DNA of 5,884 nt from CAYTOJ01 sp964439415 (lineage in GTDB: Bacteria > Pseudomonadota > Alphaproteobacteria > Rickettsiales > CAZAGG01): positions 1 through 5,884 of the forward strand of contig CAYTOJ010000115.1 in assembly GCA_964439415.1 (NCBI GenBank), in the 5' to 3' direction. This document shows positions 5,405 to 5,884 of the stretch, piece after piece (positions within the stretch are counted from its first letter, which is position 1; each line of letters starts with the position of its first letter). The translations under genes and the position numbers were made by a program. The notes beneath the pieces were generated by a model, which searched no databases, was not told where the DNA came from, and saw nothing but the letters and a program-made list of their open reading frames with translations.

Positions 5405-5771
5405 AAGGTGATCGGGCGGCTGCGGGATTTATCCCGAGGAAAGTCCGGACTCCACCGGAAAAGGCTGCGGGTAACGCCCGCCGCGGGCAACCGTAGGGAA
5501 AGTGCAACAGAAAATAAACCGCCTGCGTTAGTTTGCTAACGTCGGTAAGGGTGAAACGGCGGTGTAAGAGACCACCGCGTTCATGGTAACATGAATGGCA
5601 CGGCAAACCCAGCCTGGAGCAAGATCGAATAGGGGTGGCACGCGGCTTGCCGCAGTAGTTCCGGCTACGTCTGCCCGGGTAGATCGCTTGAGGCTGCTGG
5701 CGACAGCAGTCCTAGATAAATAGCTGCCTCCGTGGCAACACGAAGACAGAATCCGGCTTACAGATTACCTT
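5405..5771 (+). ncRNA. rnpB: RNase P RNA, bacterial type A
   Basis: Catalytic RNA that removes 5' leaders from pre-tRNAs. The ends were set by helix P1: AAGGTGATC (5405-5413) pairs with GATTACCTT (5763-5771) with one G-U. P2 is GGCGGCT (5415-5421) with AGCTGCC (5722-5728); P3 is a short hairpin (5423-5436). The universal P4 pairs AAGTCCGGA (5441-5449) with TCCGGCTT (5752-5759) around the usual bulged U. Against the common GGG/CCC form the last pair is A-U, changed on both sides, which supports the fold. Also seen are GTGCAACAGA, GGTAAGGGTGAAA, a GGTGTAAGAG segment, the GAATAGGGG region, the P15 loop GGT (5678-5680) that binds the tRNA CCA end, a P18 hairpin with CTGCTGGCGACAGCAG, and a P19 hairpin CGTG-GCAA-CACG (5731-5742). 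Length is about 367 bases. No classical terminator follows. Confidence 0.96.
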
Positions 5772-5775
5772 ATTT

Positions 5776-5803
5776 CAGATTTCCGGTTTCAGGTTTCTGA
5801 TTT
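5776..5803 (+). repeat. Four degenerate heptamers, consensus CNGRTTT
   Basis: Four consecutive 7-base units at 5776-5782, 5783-5789, 5790-5796 and 5797-5803 all fit C-N-G-R-T-T-T without a gap, starting five bases after the end of rnpB. A weak five-pair hairpin (TCAGA 5775-5779 with TCTGA 5796-5800) overlaps them. They may be a small tandem array or a weak 3' end signal for rnpB. Confidence 0.45.
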
Positions 5804-5881
5804 GAGAATGCCTAAGAGGCTGGGTTGAATTATGTTTATGGTGTATTTTTAGATGATTTTTAGACTGGTTTTAGGAGAAAA

Positions 5882-5884
5882 ATG
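5882..5884 (+). CDS. Start codon of a further gene, cut by the window end
   Basis: The last three bases are ATG, preceded by AGGAG at 5873-5877 with a four-base spacer, a good translation start. No coding sequence is available, so the product cannot be read. In many alphaproteobacteria rnpB lies close upstream of the mraZ cell-wall and division cluster, so mraZ is a reasonable guess, but nothing in these bases shows it. Confidence 0.5.

Noticed and set aside
5403..5606. Minus-strand frame of 67 codons over rnpB
   Set aside because: The region is the conserved core of RNase P RNA on the plus strand; the open frame is incidental.
5775..5805. Intrinsic terminator of rnpB
   Set aside because: The only stem is five pairs with a 16-base loop and is followed by just three T, so it does not qualify.

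Overview
The window looks like chromosomal DNA from an alphaproteobacterium, at moderate GC by eye. The RNase P RNA is bacterial type A. The L33 protein has the alphaproteobacterial form (TGFFYV near the start, KYDxxxRKHVEF near the end). The clearest promoter candidates carry the CTTGAC -35 hexamer usual in that class. Genus cannot be fixed from the sequence. A run of exactly 100 N (1158-1257) shows that this is a draft scaffold.

Left half (33-3270, minus strand): a three-gene block that probably modifies cell-surface polysaccharide or lipid. In transcription order it holds a FemAB-like GNAT-fold transferase (2308-3270), a membrane acyltransferase-3 protein of the OafA/YrhL type (1154-2308, C-terminus in the gap), and a second, divergent acyltransferase-3 protein (33-1154). 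The first junction is a TGATG stop/start overlap. The second would be TAGTG if the nominal gap length keeps frame. Both suggest one co-translated transcript, with a soluble transferase and two membrane O-acyltransferases acting on the same envelope product.

Middle (3271-3642): a 372-base divergent intergenic region with no convincing gene. It holds a perfect 15-bp hairpin followed by a T-rich run, two more inverted repeats, a degenerate internal direct repeat, and an exact 10-bp direct repeat (AATATCGCAA) near both edges. It is the least explained part of the window.

Right half: a long NAD-dependent sugar-epimerase-type SDR related to L-threonine 3-dehydrogenase (3643-4890, +), then rpmG for ribosomal protein L33 (4977-5144, +). 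Convergent to rpmG and only 5 bases away is iscX (5150-5347, -), an accessory iron-sulfur assembly protein. Divergent from iscX is rnpB (about 5405-5771, +), whose promoter appears to overlap the iscX promoter. Behind rnpB lie four degenerate heptamers. The last three bases are the ATG of a further gene preceded by AGGAG.

The right half is housekeeping, the left half looks accessory, and the structured intergenic region lies between them. I saw no tRNA, CRISPR array, transposase or toxin-antitoxin pair. No complete undescribed system can be claimed; the best leads are the structured intergenic segment and the coupled acyltransferase block.
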